A stretch of DNA of 64,000 bases from JACVRW01 sp963819635 (GTDB taxonomy: Bacteria; Actinomycetota; Thermoleophilia; Solirubrobacterales; Thermoleophilaceae). Location of the stretch: the NCBI GenBank assembly GCA_963819635.1, contig CAWFWX010000011.1, forward strand, positions 310,001-374,000, written 5' to 3'. Below are positions 34,289 through 42,166 of the stretch, one piece after another (position 1 is the first letter of the stretch; each line of letters begins with the position of its first letter). The position numbers and the translations under genes were made by a program. The notes below the pieces were generated by a model, which did no database searches, was not told where the DNA came from, and saw only the letters and a program-made list of their open reading frames with translations.

Positions 34289-34660
34289 CAGGGAGTTGAT
34301 GCAGTAGCGCTGGCCGGTCGGGCCGGGCCCGTCCGGGAACACGTGGCCGAGGTGGCCTCCGCAGCGGGCGCAGGTCACCTCGGTCCGGACCATGCCGAGG
34401 CTGCGGTCCTCGTGGAGCTCGACGGCGTCGGCCACGGCGGGCTCGGTGAAGCTCGGCCAGCCCGTGCCGGAGTCGAACTTGGCGTCCGAGCTGAACAGCT
34501 CGTTGCCGCATGCGCCGCAGCGGTAGATGCCGTCGGTGTGCGAGTACGTGTACGCGCCGGTGAACGGCGGCTCGGTTCCCTTCTCGCGCAGGATGTGGAA
34601 GCGGTCCGGCGCGAGCTCCTCGCGCCACTCCTGCTCAGTCTTCTCCAGTTTCTCGGTCAC
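34262..34660 (-). CDS. msrB: Peptide-methionine (R)-S-oxide reductase
   Basis: This repairs oxidised methionine (R-sulfoxide) in proteins. The 132-residue enzyme has all expected residues: zinc ligands C48 and C51 (RCGACG), C97 and C100 (CARCGGHLGHVF), and the catalytic C120 in RYCINS. DSGTGWPSF is the conserved substrate loop. It is coupled to the upstream glycosylase gene by a 4-base overlap, pairing protein repair with DNA repair. Confidence 0.93.
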   Translation of the reverse strand: MTEKLEKTEQEWREELAPDRFHILREKGTEPPFTGAYTYSHTDGIYRCGACGNELFSSDAKFDSGTGWPSFTEPAVADAVELHEDRSLGMVRTEVTCARCGGHLGHVFPDGPGPTGQRYCINSLSLDLDESG

Positions 34661-35436
34661 GGCGCAAACCTCCGCTGTAGGGCATAGCAGCCTGCCAGTC
34701 CAGCGTACTCACCGTACGGCGCGAAGAACTCGCGTACCTCGTCCTCGGTCGCGCGCCGGCCGAGCCGGGCGGCGAGGCCGACGAACTTCAGGTAGGCCAC
34801 GTCGAGCGCCGGCAGCTGGTCGTCGCGCCCCTGGCCTGCCACCGCGAGCATCTCGAGCGTCCAGCTGCCGATGTTCGGGATCGTGCGGAGCCGCCGCCAG
34901 GCGGGCTCGTGCTCGGTCAGGTCGGCGCGACCCGACGCCACCTCGCGTGCCGCGCGCACGAGTGCGATCGAGCGCTTCGGCGCGAGCCCGCACGCGTCGA
35001 GCTCCGCCGGAGAGCGGCCGGCGAGCCGAGCGGCCGAGGGCGGAGCCCGGAGCGTCCCGCAGGCGCTCGGGCGGCCGTGCCGGCGCACGATGCGCCGCTG
35101 GATCGCGGCCGCTCGTCCCGACTCGATCAGCTGCTCGCACACGGCCCACGCCAGCGCCTCGAAGGGCTCGGGGCGCCGCCGCGGGCGCACCCAGGGCCGC
35201 CGGCGGATCACCGGGCCGATCAGAGGGTCCCAGCGAAAGCGGCGATGGAACTCCGAGAGGTCGTGATCGGTTCCGAGCGCGAAGCGCATGCGCTCGACCG
35301 CGGCGGCGGCAGCGGCCTCGCCGGCGGCTTCCGCCCTGATCCTCACCGCGCCCGGAATCGCCCACGCCCGAACGAGGACGTCCTCCTCCCCAACCCAGAG
35401 CACCCGGGTAAGTGCTCCGTCCCGAACCACCATCAC
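34657..35436 (-). CDS. AlkA-like DNA-3-methyladenine glycosylase (HhH-GPD)
   Basis: A base-excision repair glycosylase of the AlkA type. The helix-hairpin-helix and catalytic segment are visible: LRTIPNIGSWTLEMLAVAGQ, with the catalytic Asp in LPALDVAYLK. FEALAWAVCEQLIE is also family-like. The GTG at 35436 is probably not the real start. The same frame continues upstream as VPLHPYRLPGPGRDG, which resembles the start of the AlkA N-terminal domain, but no normal start codon exists there. It is followed directly by msrB. Confidence 0.8.
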   Translation of the reverse strand: MMVVRDGALTRVLWVGEEDVLVRAWAIPGAVRIRAEAAGEAAAAAAVERMRFALGTDHDLSEFHRRFRWDPLIGPVIRRRPWVRPRRRPEPFEALAWAVCEQLIESGRAAAIQRRIVRRHGRPSACGTLRAPPSAARLAGRSPAELDACGLAPKRSIALVRAAREVASGRADLTEHEPAWRRLRTIPNIGSWTLEMLAVAGQGRDDQLPALDVAYLKFVGLAARLGRRATEDEVREFFAPYGEYAGLAGCYALQRRFAP

Positions 35437-35504
35437 CCCGTCCCGTCCCGGTCCCGGGAGCCGGTATGGGTGAAGCGGTACGACGTCCTGCTCGAGGGTG
35501 GCGG

Positions 35505-35756
35505 CTATCGGTCCTTCAGGAGGTGGATGTCGACGAGGAACGAGCGCGAGGCGGCGATGTCTGACTTCTTCCGCCGTCCGAGCCGCAGGGCCACGGGCTT
35601 CGGGCGCCGCATCACGCGAACCATCAGGAATGCGGCGATCCCGAGCAGAAACCCTCCCGTCGCCGCCGCCACCGCCGCCGGCAGCGACACGGGCGGGCGC
35701 CGCTCAATGGGCCGCGGCTCGGCCAGGACAGGCAGGTTCTCGGACACGGCGGCCAA
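35505..35756 (-). CDS. Small single-helix membrane protein
   Basis: 83 residues: a proline-rich N-terminus, one helix (LPAAVAAATGGFLLGIAAFLMV), then a basic tail (RRPKPVALRLGRRKKSD). It lies 4 bases downstream of the GNAT-like gene at 35761 and is probably co-transcribed with it. No family was recognised. Confidence 0.55.
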   Translation of the reverse strand: MAAVSENLPVLAEPRPIERRPPVSLPAAVAAATGGFLLGIAAFLMVRVMRRPKPVALRLGRRKKSDIAASRSFLVDIHLLKDR

Positions 35757-35760
35757 CGTA

Positions 35761-36885
35761 TCAGAGGGTCCTCTCGTACACGCGGTACTTCTTCACTATC
35801 TCGCCGCCCATCGCCTCCATGGCGCGGTTCATGGCCTTGTTGGTCTCGAGGATCCAGCCCATCTCCCCGCCCTTCACGGTCGTCACCTGGGCCATGTGGA
35901 AGTGCTCGGCGTACAGCCCCGCCGCCACCCCGGTGTGCTGGTAGGCCGGCCTCACGCCCAGGAACCCCACGCGGCAGCGGTCGATCGTGCGGCGCTTGTT
36001 CAGGTACTGCCACCAGCCGAGCGGCAGGAGCCGCCCGTTCATCTTCTTCAGCACCTGGTTCACGTCCGGGATCGTGATCGCCATCCCGACCGTCTTCCCG
36101 GCGCGATCCGCGGCGATCATGAACCAGTCCCGATCGAAGACCAGCTGGAGCTCCTGCGCGTACGCGTCCAGATCCTCCTTCGAGTAGGGCACGAAGCCGA
36201 AGTTGCGGGCCCAGGCCTCGTTGTAGATCTCGGCAAAGGCGTCGAGGTCGCGCCTCAGGTGTCGCCGCGTCATCTTGCGGATCGTGATCCCGTGCTTCGG
36301 CTCGAGCTTCTCGGCGAGGTCCCAGATGATCGGCATCACCTTGTCGCGGCCGGTGATGTGGAGCGACCACATGAACGTGTCGACCGCCTTCTGGAGGCCG
36401 GCCTCCTCGCAGAGCCGCTGGTAGTGGGGCGGGTGCCAGGCCTGGCGGATCAGGGGCTCGAGCTCGAAGCCCTCGATGAGCACGCCGCTCTCGTCGTTCA
36501 TCGTGAAGTCCATCGGGCCGACCATCCGGTCGCGGCCGCGCTCGCGCAGCCATGCCTCGGCGGCGCCGAGCAGCGCCCGGAGGACCTCGACGTCGTCCTC
36601 GAGCTCGAGGAAGCCGAACATCCCCCACGCGTTCCCCTGGAAGTCGTTGAAGGCGGTGTCGATCTGAGCGCTGATCCGGCCCGCCACCCGCCCGTCGCGG
36701 CGCGCGATGAACAGCTGCGCCTCGCCGTGCTTGAAGAACGCGTTGAAGCGCGGGTTGAGGAACAGCCGGCGCTCGATCCGCAGCGGGGGAATCCACTGCT
36801 CGGCGTTAGAGTGCAGGCGGTACGGAAGCTCGATGAACTCGCGCAGCGCGCTGCGCGAGGTGACGGGCTCCACCTCGACTGACAC
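35761..36885 (-). CDS. Large GNAT-fold protein, candidate bacterial ceramide synthase
   Basis: A 374-residue protein. The start is GTG 36885 (VSVEVEPVTSRSALREFIEL); the open frame upstream is antisense to the next gene. LPYRLHSNAEQWIPPLRIER is a conserved opening. GPMDFTMNDESGVLIEGFEL lies in the middle, and the C-terminal half ends in an acyl-CoA-binding GNAT motif (VGFLGVRPAYQHTGVAAGLY). Proteins of this family are often annotated only as N-acetyltransferase. To my knowledge the bacterial ceramide synthase bCerS of Caulobacter belongs to this group. The divergent neighbour, 15 bases away, is a serine-palmitoyltransferase-like enzyme, which supports a sphinganine N-acyltransferase role. That role is inference. 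Confidence 0.6.
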   Translation of the reverse strand: MSVEVEPVTSRSALREFIELPYRLHSNAEQWIPPLRIERRLFLNPRFNAFFKHGEAQLFIARRDGRVAGRISAQIDTAFNDFQGNAWGMFGFLELEDDVEVLRALLGAAEAWLRERGRDRMVGPMDFTMNDESGVLIEGFELEPLIRQAWHPPHYQRLCEEAGLQKAVDTFMWSLHITGRDKVMPIIWDLAEKLEPKHGITIRKMTRRHLRRDLDAFAEIYNEAWARNFGFVPYSKEDLDAYAQELQLVFDRDWFMIAADRAGKTVGMAITIPDVNQVLKKMNGRLLPLGWWQYLNKRRTIDRCRVGFLGVRPAYQHTGVAAGLYAEHFHMAQVTTVKGGEMGWILETNKAMNRAMEAMGGEIVKKYRVYERTL

Positions 36886-36900
36886 GGCGCGGGACTGTAT

Positions 36901-38151
36901 ATGCCAACGGCAATCGATCTTTTCGACAAGGCACGCCACCACGAGCGGGTGGAGCAGCTCCAGGCCGCTCGCGACCACGACCTGATGCCCTACTTCCGGG
37001 TGCTCGAGGGCCCCGCCGGGCCGGTCGTCGAGATGGAGGGCCACGAGCGGATCATGCTCGGGTCGAACAACTACCTCGGCCTCACGGGCGACGAGCGCGT
37101 AAAGGACGCCGCCCGCGACGCGCTGGAGCGCTTCGGCACCGGACTCACCGGCTCGCGCTTCCTCAACGGGACGCTCTCGCTGCACCTCGAGCTCGAGCAC
37201 GAGCTCGCCGACTTCATGGGCACCGAGGACGCGCTCGTCTTCACGACCGGCTACCTCGCGAACACCGGCGCCATCGGGACGCTGCTGGGCCCCGGGGACA
37301 CGGTCATCTGCGACTCCGGCGACCACGCCTCGATCCTGGACGCCGTGACGATGTCGCGGGCGCGCATCCGCCCGTTCCGGCACAACCGCCTCGACAAGCT
37401 CGAGACGATGCTGCAGCGCGCGGAGGGCGACGGCGGCGGCGTCCTCGTGGTCGTCGACGGCGTCTTCTCCATGGAGGGCGACCTGTCGCCGCTGCCCGAC
37501 ATCGTCGCGCTCTGCCGCGAGCACGGTGCGCGACTGATGGTGGACGAGGCACACGGCGTCGGCGTGCTCGGCGCCCGCGGCGCGGGGGCGTCTGAGGCCT
37601 TCGACGTCGAGGACCAGGTCGACGTGCGCATGGGCACGTTCTCGAAGTCGCTCGCGTCCTGCGGCGGCTTCATCGCGGGCCCGGCCGACGTGATCGACTT
37701 CCTGCGCGTTCAGTCGCGCTCGTTCATGTTCACGGCCGCCGCGGTGCCCGCCGCCATCGGCGCCGCCATCGGCGCCCTGAAGATCATCCGCTCCGACGAG
37801 GGGCCGCAACTGATGGCGAAGGTGCTGGACAACGCCCGCTACCTCCACGACGGGCTGGCGGAGCGCGGCTATCAGGTGATGGACCCCATCCCGATGCCCG
37901 ATGGCTCAGACGTGATCACGCCGATCGTGCCCGTCCTTGTGGGCGACGACTGGAAGGCCGTCTTCCTCTGGAAGGCGCTCTACGACGCCGGCGTCTACGT
38001 GAACGTCGCGATCTACCCGGCCGTCCAGCGCGGCGGCGCGCTGCTCCGCACGAGCGTGATGGCCACGCACGAGCGCGAGCACCTCGACCGCGCCCTTGAC
38101 ATCTTCGGGAGGGTCAAGGGCGAGGCCGAACAGGCTCAGCCGCCGGTCTAG
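36901..38151 (+). CDS. Alpha-oxoamine synthase, serine palmitoyltransferase-like
   Basis: A PLP enzyme of the KBL/BioF/HemA/SPT family, 416 residues. MLGSNNYLGL marks the family start. The His that stacks on PLP is in SGDHASILD (H142), the Asp and His in VDEAHGVGVLG (D215, H218), and the Schiff-base lysine is K249 in MGTFSKSLASCGGF. GTFSKS with ASxGGF, and the N-terminal LFDKARHHERV to LMPYFRVLEG layout, match bacterial serine palmitoyltransferases more than BioF or Kbl. It would condense an amino acid with an acyl-CoA. No biotin genes and no threonine dehydrogenase gene are nearby. Confidence 0.75.
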   Translation: MPTAIDLFDKARHHERVEQLQAARDHDLMPYFRVLEGPAGPVVEMEGHERIMLGSNNYLGLTGDERVKDAARDALERFGTGLTGSRFLNGTLSLHLELEHELADFMGTEDALVFTTGYLANTGAIGTLLGPGDTVICDSGDHASILDAVTMSRARIRPFRHNRLDKLETMLQRAEGDGGGVLVVVDGVFSMEGDLSPLPDIVALCREHGARLMVDEAHGVGVLGARGAGASEAFDVEDQVDVRMGTFSKSLASCGGFIAGPADVIDFLRVQSRSFMFTAAAVPAAIGAAIGALKIIRSDEGPQLMAKVLDNARYLHDGLAERGYQVMDPIPMPDGSDVITPIVPVLVGDDWKAVFLWKALYDAGVYVNVAIYPAVQRGGALLRTSVMATHEREHLDRALDIFGRVKGEAEQAQPPV

Positions 38152-39055
38152 AGCCGCGGCCGCCAAGACGCTGCGCCAAGCCGGCCAGCCCCGGCGGCAG
38201 GCGGCCGTCGGTGGACAGCCACGAGCCGGCGAGGATCAGGAGCAGGCCCACGATGACGCCGGTGGTCACGCTCTCGTCCAGGACCGCCACGCCGAGCGCG
38301 AGTGCCACGACCGGATTGATGTAGGTGATCACGGTTGCGCGACCCGGGCCGATCTCCGCGATCAGGCGGAAGAAGAGCAGGAAGGCGAGCGCCGAGCAGA
38401 GGAGCCCGAGCACGGCGATCGAGGCGAACGTGTCGGCGGACGGCGTCGAGTCGGGCAGGCTCGCCGCCGCGAACGGCGTGACCATCAGGGCCGCGATGCC
38501 GAGCGACGCCGCCACCGGCCCGAGCGGGTCGACGTCCGAGAGGCGCGTCTTGACGATCATCGGGCCGACGGCGTAGAGGAACGCCACGAACAGGATCGCG
38601 AGCGCGCCCAGAAGCTCGTCGCGCTCGCCGCCCACGTCGATACCCACGAGCGCGACGACCCCGGCGAGGCCGATCAGCATGCCCACGAGGCGGGTGACCG
38701 TCGGGCGCTCGGAGTGGTCGAAGCGCATGGCGAGAAGCGCCACGAACAGCGGAACGGTTGCCACCAGGATCGCGGCGAAGGACGAGCTGATGTGGATCTC
38801 GCCGAAGCCGAGGAGCGGCCACGGCACGGCCATCTCGACGGCGGCGAACGCGGCCAGAGTGCGCCAGCGGGCGCGCAGCCCGCGCAGCGCTCCGAGCTTC
38901 CACGCGATCGGCAGCAGCACCACCGCGGCCAGCGTGAGGCGCGACCAGGCAACGAGGCTCGGCGAGATCTCGTCGACGGCGATCTTGATGAAGAGGTACG
39001 GCATGCCCCAGATCACCGACACCGTCGCGAACAGCGCCCACCCGCGGGCGCTCAC
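38114..39055 (-). CDS. EamA/DMT-family transporter
   Basis: A ten-helix drug/metabolite transporter built of two EamA repeats. LFATVSVIWGMPYLFIKIAV opens the first, and LGLLCSALAFLLFFRLIAEI and VITYINPVVALALGVAVLDE belong to the second. GTG 39055 is the start, overlapping the azlD stop by GTGA. The last residues overlap the convergent synthase gene by 38 bases. The exported substrate is unknown; amino acids or metabolites are typical. Confidence 0.85.
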   Translation of the reverse strand: MSARGWALFATVSVIWGMPYLFIKIAVDEISPSLVAWSRLTLAAVVLLPIAWKLGALRGLRARWRTLAAFAAVEMAVPWPLLGFGEIHISSSFAAILVATVPLFVALLAMRFDHSERPTVTRLVGMLIGLAGVVALVGIDVGGERDELLGALAILFVAFLYAVGPMIVKTRLSDVDPLGPVAASLGIAALMVTPFAAASLPDSTPSADTFASIAVLGLLCSALAFLLFFRLIAEIGPGRATVITYINPVVALALGVAVLDESVTTGVIVGLLLILAGSWLSTDGRLPPGLAGLAQRLGGRGSRPAAEPVRPRP

Positions 39056-39360
39056 GACACGGCCCTCAGGCCGGCCGCGGTTGCAGCGGCCACCAGCACG
39101 ACCACGAGCAGCGGCGCTCTCAGCACGATCGCCACGCCGGCCGCGAGCAGGCCGGCGGCGCGCTCGTCGAGCACGAGCTCCTCGTCGGTGGCGAAGGCCT
39201 GCGTGGCGACGAGCGCCGCGAGCAGCGCGGGAGCGAGCAGGTCGACCACGCGAGCCGGGCCCGCCGGCAGCTCGCGCCCGGCGGCGAGCAGCGGCCCGCT
39301 CGCCTTGAGGGCGACGGTCGCAACCCCCACAACGAGCACGCACAGCCAGACGGCGCTCAC
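39052..39360 (-). CDS. azlD: AzlD-family branched-chain amino acid exporter subunit
   Basis: A 102-residue protein with three to four helices, the small subunit of the AzlCD exporter (branched-chain amino acids, and azaleucine resistance in Bacillus). VATVALKASGPLLAAG and the LAPALLAALVATQAFA segment match the family. It overlaps azlC upstream and the DMT gene downstream by 4 bases each. Confidence 0.8.
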   Translation of the reverse strand: MSAVWLCVLVVGVATVALKASGPLLAAGRELPAGPARVVDLLAPALLAALVATQAFATDEELVLDERAAGLLAAGVAIVLRAPLLVVVLVAAATAAGLRAVS

Positions 39361-39746
39361 GAGCGAGCCTCCTGGGGGCGGCCCGCGGGCGATGCCGACC
39401 GGCTCGAAAGCGCCCAGCTCTCGTCCACGAGCAGCTGCGCCTCCAGCAGGCGGCGCAGCGGGCCGCCGCGAAAGGCTCCCGAGGCCGCCACCGACATCGG
39501 CGCGTAGCGCCCGTTCAGCAGCACCGCCGCGCCGATCGCCGCGGCCGCGGTGCCACCGGCGCCGAGCACCGACACGACGGCGAACTGCGCTGAGCCCGCG
39601 AACGTCGTTGCCGACATGACCACCGCGGCGAGGGCGTCCACGTCCGCCGCGCGCGCCAGCACCCCGAACGAGGCCCCGAACGCCACGATCGCCGGCAGCA
39701 GCGGCAGCATCGCCCGGACACCGTCGCGGTAGCTGCCCTGGGTCAT
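39357..39746 (-). pseudogene. azlC: AzlC-family exporter subunit, C-terminal half missing
   Basis: The N-terminal part is a normal AzlC: YRDGVRAMLPLLPAIVAFGA, then SFGVLARAA and MSATTFAGSAQFAVVSVLGAG, then LNGRYAPMSVAASGAFRGG. The protein then stops at residue 129, soon after LLEAQLLVDESWAL, whereas AzlC usually runs to about 230 residues. The last residues (SSRSASPAGRPQEARS) look like a normal protein end joined directly to the middle, so an internal deletion of roughly 100 codons is likely. ATG 39746 is the start. The partner azlD is intact. Confidence 0.7.
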
Positions 39747-39907
39747 CCGACCCAGGCTACTCAGCGCCTCCTGGGCCTCCGCGTCTGCTGCGCCATTGCA
39801 ACTGCCCAACTGATTGCCGCGTTCATATTCCACCTCCTGCCGACAACGTTCGCCGGCGTCGTCCTGTGAGATAACCATCTATTTCGTTATACCGGAATCA
39901 TATTACC

Positions 39908-39924
39908 AGCTAAACTCTTTAGCT
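39908..39924. promoter_or_regulatory. Operator-like dyad upstream of the CGNR regulator
   Basis: AGCTAAA-CTC-TTTAGCT is a perfect 7-base inverted repeat 4 bases before the ATG of the CGNR gene. It lies inside an unusually A/T-rich 60-base stretch (39870-39930) that is likely the promoter. Position suggests autoregulation. Confidence 0.45.
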
Positions 39925-39928
39925 AGTT

Positions 39929-40513
39929 ATGACCCTGGGAGAATCGACGCCCGCGAAGACAGCGCCGCAGCCGCTCTACCTGGTACAGCGCTTCGTCAAC
40001 AGCGTGGACCTGGAGACCGGCGAGGACGAGCTGGCGAATCCGGACGCGCTGCGCCACTGGTTCGCCGAGCGCGGGTTGATGGACGCGGACGACCCCGTGA
40101 GCCGCGCCGATTTCACGCGCGCGATCGACGTGCGCGAAGGACTGCGGGCCGTCCTCCTCCAGAACAATGGGCAGCCCCTCGACAAGGAGGCGGTCGAGCG
40201 CCTCGATCGCGCAGTCGGCCGCGCCGCGGTACGCGTGCGCTTCTCCCCCGGGCGCGATCCCGAGCTCGTGACCGACGCGTCGGGCATCGACGGCGCCATC
40301 GCGCGGCTGATGGCGATCGTGGCAGCCGCGGTCGAGCACGGCCGCTGGGAGCGGCTGAAGGCGTGCCCGCGTGACGAGTGCGAGTGGGCCTTCTACGACA
40401 AGTCGAAGAACCGCTCGGGGCGCTGGTGCTCGATGGAGGCCTGCGGCAACATCGAGAAGGCCAGGGCCTTTCGCGAACGCCGCCGCGGGGCCAACGACAA
40501 CTACGGGGTCTGA
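39929..40513 (+). CDS. CGNR zinc-finger/ABATE-domain transcriptional regulator
   Basis: A 194-residue protein. The N-terminal stress-linked ABATE domain (LVQRFVNSVDLETGEDEL, LRHWFAERGLM) is followed by a C-terminal CGNR zinc finger: LKACPRDECEWAFYDKSKNR, then SGRWCSMEACGN. These proteins are predicted DNA-binding regulators. It is preceded by an A/T-rich promoter region with a dyad, and its TGA stop lies inside a palindromic repeat. Confidence 0.85.
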   Translation: MTLGESTPAKTAPQPLYLVQRFVNSVDLETGEDELANPDALRHWFAERGLMDADDPVSRADFTRAIDVREGLRAVLLQNNGQPLDKEAVERLDRAVGRAAVRVRFSPGRDPELVTDASGIDGAIARLMAIVAAAVEHGRWERLKACPRDECEWAFYDKSKNRSGRWCSMEACGNIEKARAFRERRRGANDNYGV

Positions 40514-40532
40514 CCCCTTCGGGGTCAGACCC
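40505..40532. terminator. Palindromic repeat acting as a bidirectional terminator
   Basis: GGGTCTGACCCC (40506-40517) pairs with GGGGTCAGACCC (40521-40532) across loop TTC. It contains the stop codon of the CGNR gene and abuts the stop codon of the convergent pyruvate kinase gene. It belongs to the same repeat family as 32786-32824 and 60453-60471. A terminator role is inferred from the convergent position. Confidence 0.65.
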
Positions 40533-41944
40533 TATTCGAGCGTGTGAACCTTGAACAGGTTGGTGCCGCCGGCGCTGCCGGCGGGCAGCCCGGCCGTGAT
40601 CCCGATCTTGTCGCCCTTCTGCGCGAACCCCTCGCGCTCCGCCACCTCGGCGCACGCCTCGATCAGGCCGAGCGTGTCCATGGGCTCCTCGTTCAGCCGC
40701 GGGTGCACGCCCCAGAGGAGGCGGCAGCGGCGCACCACCTCCTGGCGCGGCGAGAGGGCCAGGACCGGCGCCTTCGGCCGGTAGGCGGAGATCAGCGCGG
40801 CGGTGTGGCCGGTGTTGGTGGGAGAGACGATGCACTTGAGGCCGAGCTGGTAGACGGCGCCCACCGCCCCGAACGCGATCGCGTGGTACTGGTTGTTGGC
40901 CTGCGGGCCCCGCTCCGCCAGCCAGCGCCCGTAGGGCAGCTCGCGCTCGATCGTCTGCGCGATCGAGGCCATCATCTGCACCGCGAGCACCGGGTGCTTC
41001 CCGACTGCGGTCTCCTGCGACAGCATCACCGCGTCGGTGCCGTCGAAGATCGCGTTCGCCACATCGGCCACCTCGGCGCGCGTGGGCCGGGTCGAATGGA
41101 CCATCGACTCGAGCATCTGGGTGGCGGTGATGGTCGGGGTGGCACTGCGGCCGGCGAGCGCGAGCAGCCGCTTCTGCACGAGCGGCACCTCTTCGATCGG
41201 CAGCTCGATCCCGAGGTCGCCGCGGGCGATCATGATCCCGTCCGACGCGTCGATGATCTCCTCGCCGTTCGCCGCGGCCTGCGGCTTCTCGATCTTCGCG
41301 ATCAGCGGCACGTCCACCCCGTGCGCTGCGAGGTGCTCGCGCACCGGGTCCAGGTCCTCGCGCCTGCGCACGAACGAGAGCGCGAAGAAGTCCACGCCCA
41401 TCTCGAGCCCGGAGTCGATCAGGCTGATGTCCTCATCGCTCACCGCCGGCAATGAGACGGTCACGTTCGGCAGGTTCAGGCCCTGGCGGGAGGCGACGCT
41501 GCCGCCCACCTCGACCCTCGTGACGACGTCCCCGCCGTTCACCGAGTCGACCCGCAGTCGCACGGCGCCGTCGGCGAGATAGCACACGTCGCCCTTGTCC
41601 ACGAGCTCGGCGAATCCGTCCCACGCGACCGGCAGGCGATCGGCCGTGCCCTCGATCTGGTCCGCGGTGAGGACCACCAGCGAGTCGCGGGCGAGCTCGG
41701 CCACCCCGTTCGCGACCGGGCCGATCCGGAGCTTCGGCCCGGGCAGGTCACCGAGGATCGCCACGTCGCGCCCGGCGCGCTCGGCACCCGTCCGGATCGC
41801 GGCGGCGATCTCGGCGTGCTGCTCGGATGTGCCGTGCGCGAAGTTGAGTCGCGCGACGTCCATCCCCGCCGCGACCATCTGTTCGAGAACCTCGGGATCC
41901 TTCGAGGCGGGGCCGATGGTCGCGACGATCTTGGTCGAGCGCAT
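40532..41944 (-). CDS. pyk: Pyruvate kinase
   Basis: This converts phosphoenolpyruvate and ADP to pyruvate and ATP, the last step of glycolysis. The 470 residues begin with RSTKIVATIGPAS. DLPGPKLRIG is the substrate/nucleotide loop, LIAKIEKPQA carries the catalytic Lys, and DGIMIARGDLGIELP binds Mg2+. ITATQMLESM and DAVMLSQETAVGKHP follow. The B domain and the C-terminal regulatory domain (CIVSPTNTGHTAALISAYRP) are complete. A terminator-like hairpin lies 26 bases upstream of the start on the coding strand. Confidence 0.95.
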   Translation of the reverse strand: MRSTKIVATIGPASKDPEVLEQMVAAGMDVARLNFAHGTSEQHAEIAAAIRTGAERAGRDVAILGDLPGPKLRIGPVANGVAELARDSLVVLTADQIEGTADRLPVAWDGFAELVDKGDVCYLADGAVRLRVDSVNGGDVVTRVEVGGSVASRQGLNLPNVTVSLPAVSDEDISLIDSGLEMGVDFFALSFVRRREDLDPVREHLAAHGVDVPLIAKIEKPQAAANGEEIIDASDGIMIARGDLGIELPIEEVPLVQKRLLALAGRSATPTITATQMLESMVHSTRPTRAEVADVANAIFDGTDAVMLSQETAVGKHPVLAVQMMASIAQTIERELPYGRWLAERGPQANNQYHAIAFGAVGAVYQLGLKCIVSPTNTGHTAALISAYRPKAPVLALSPRQEVVRRCRLLWGVHPRLNEEPMDTLGLIEACAEVAEREGFAQKGDKIGITAGLPAGSAGGTNLFKVHTLE

Positions 41945-41969
41945 GCCCTGTGACGATACCCACGAAAAG

Positions 41970-41988
41970 GCCGCTCTTAGCGAGCGGC
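41970..41988 (-). terminator. Terminator-like hairpin in the pyruvate kinase leader
   Basis: On the minus strand GCCGCTC-GCTAA-GAGCGGC is a perfect 7-base stem followed by CTTTT. It lies 26 bases before the pyruvate kinase ATG. It could terminate antisense read-through or act as a leader attenuator. The rest of the 222-base gap to 42166 shows no gene. Confidence 0.4.
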
Positions 41989-42166
41989 AGCCCCGATGTC
42001 ATGTTGACGCTCGGCGCGGGAGCGGATTTGATGGGCGCCGGTCTTAGAGCAACCTGCAAGGCGCGTGATATGGCCCACCCGCTCACGTCCTTCGCCAGGT
42101 CACTCCGAGGCCCCGGGGTATCTGCAAGTTGGAGATTCGAGATCGCACGTAGTGCGGGGAGGTTTC

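Noticed and set aside
36886..37848. Upstream extension of the GNAT-like protein to 695 residues
   Set aside because: The extension is exactly antisense to the SPT-like gene and has no domain; GTG 36885 gives the family-like start.
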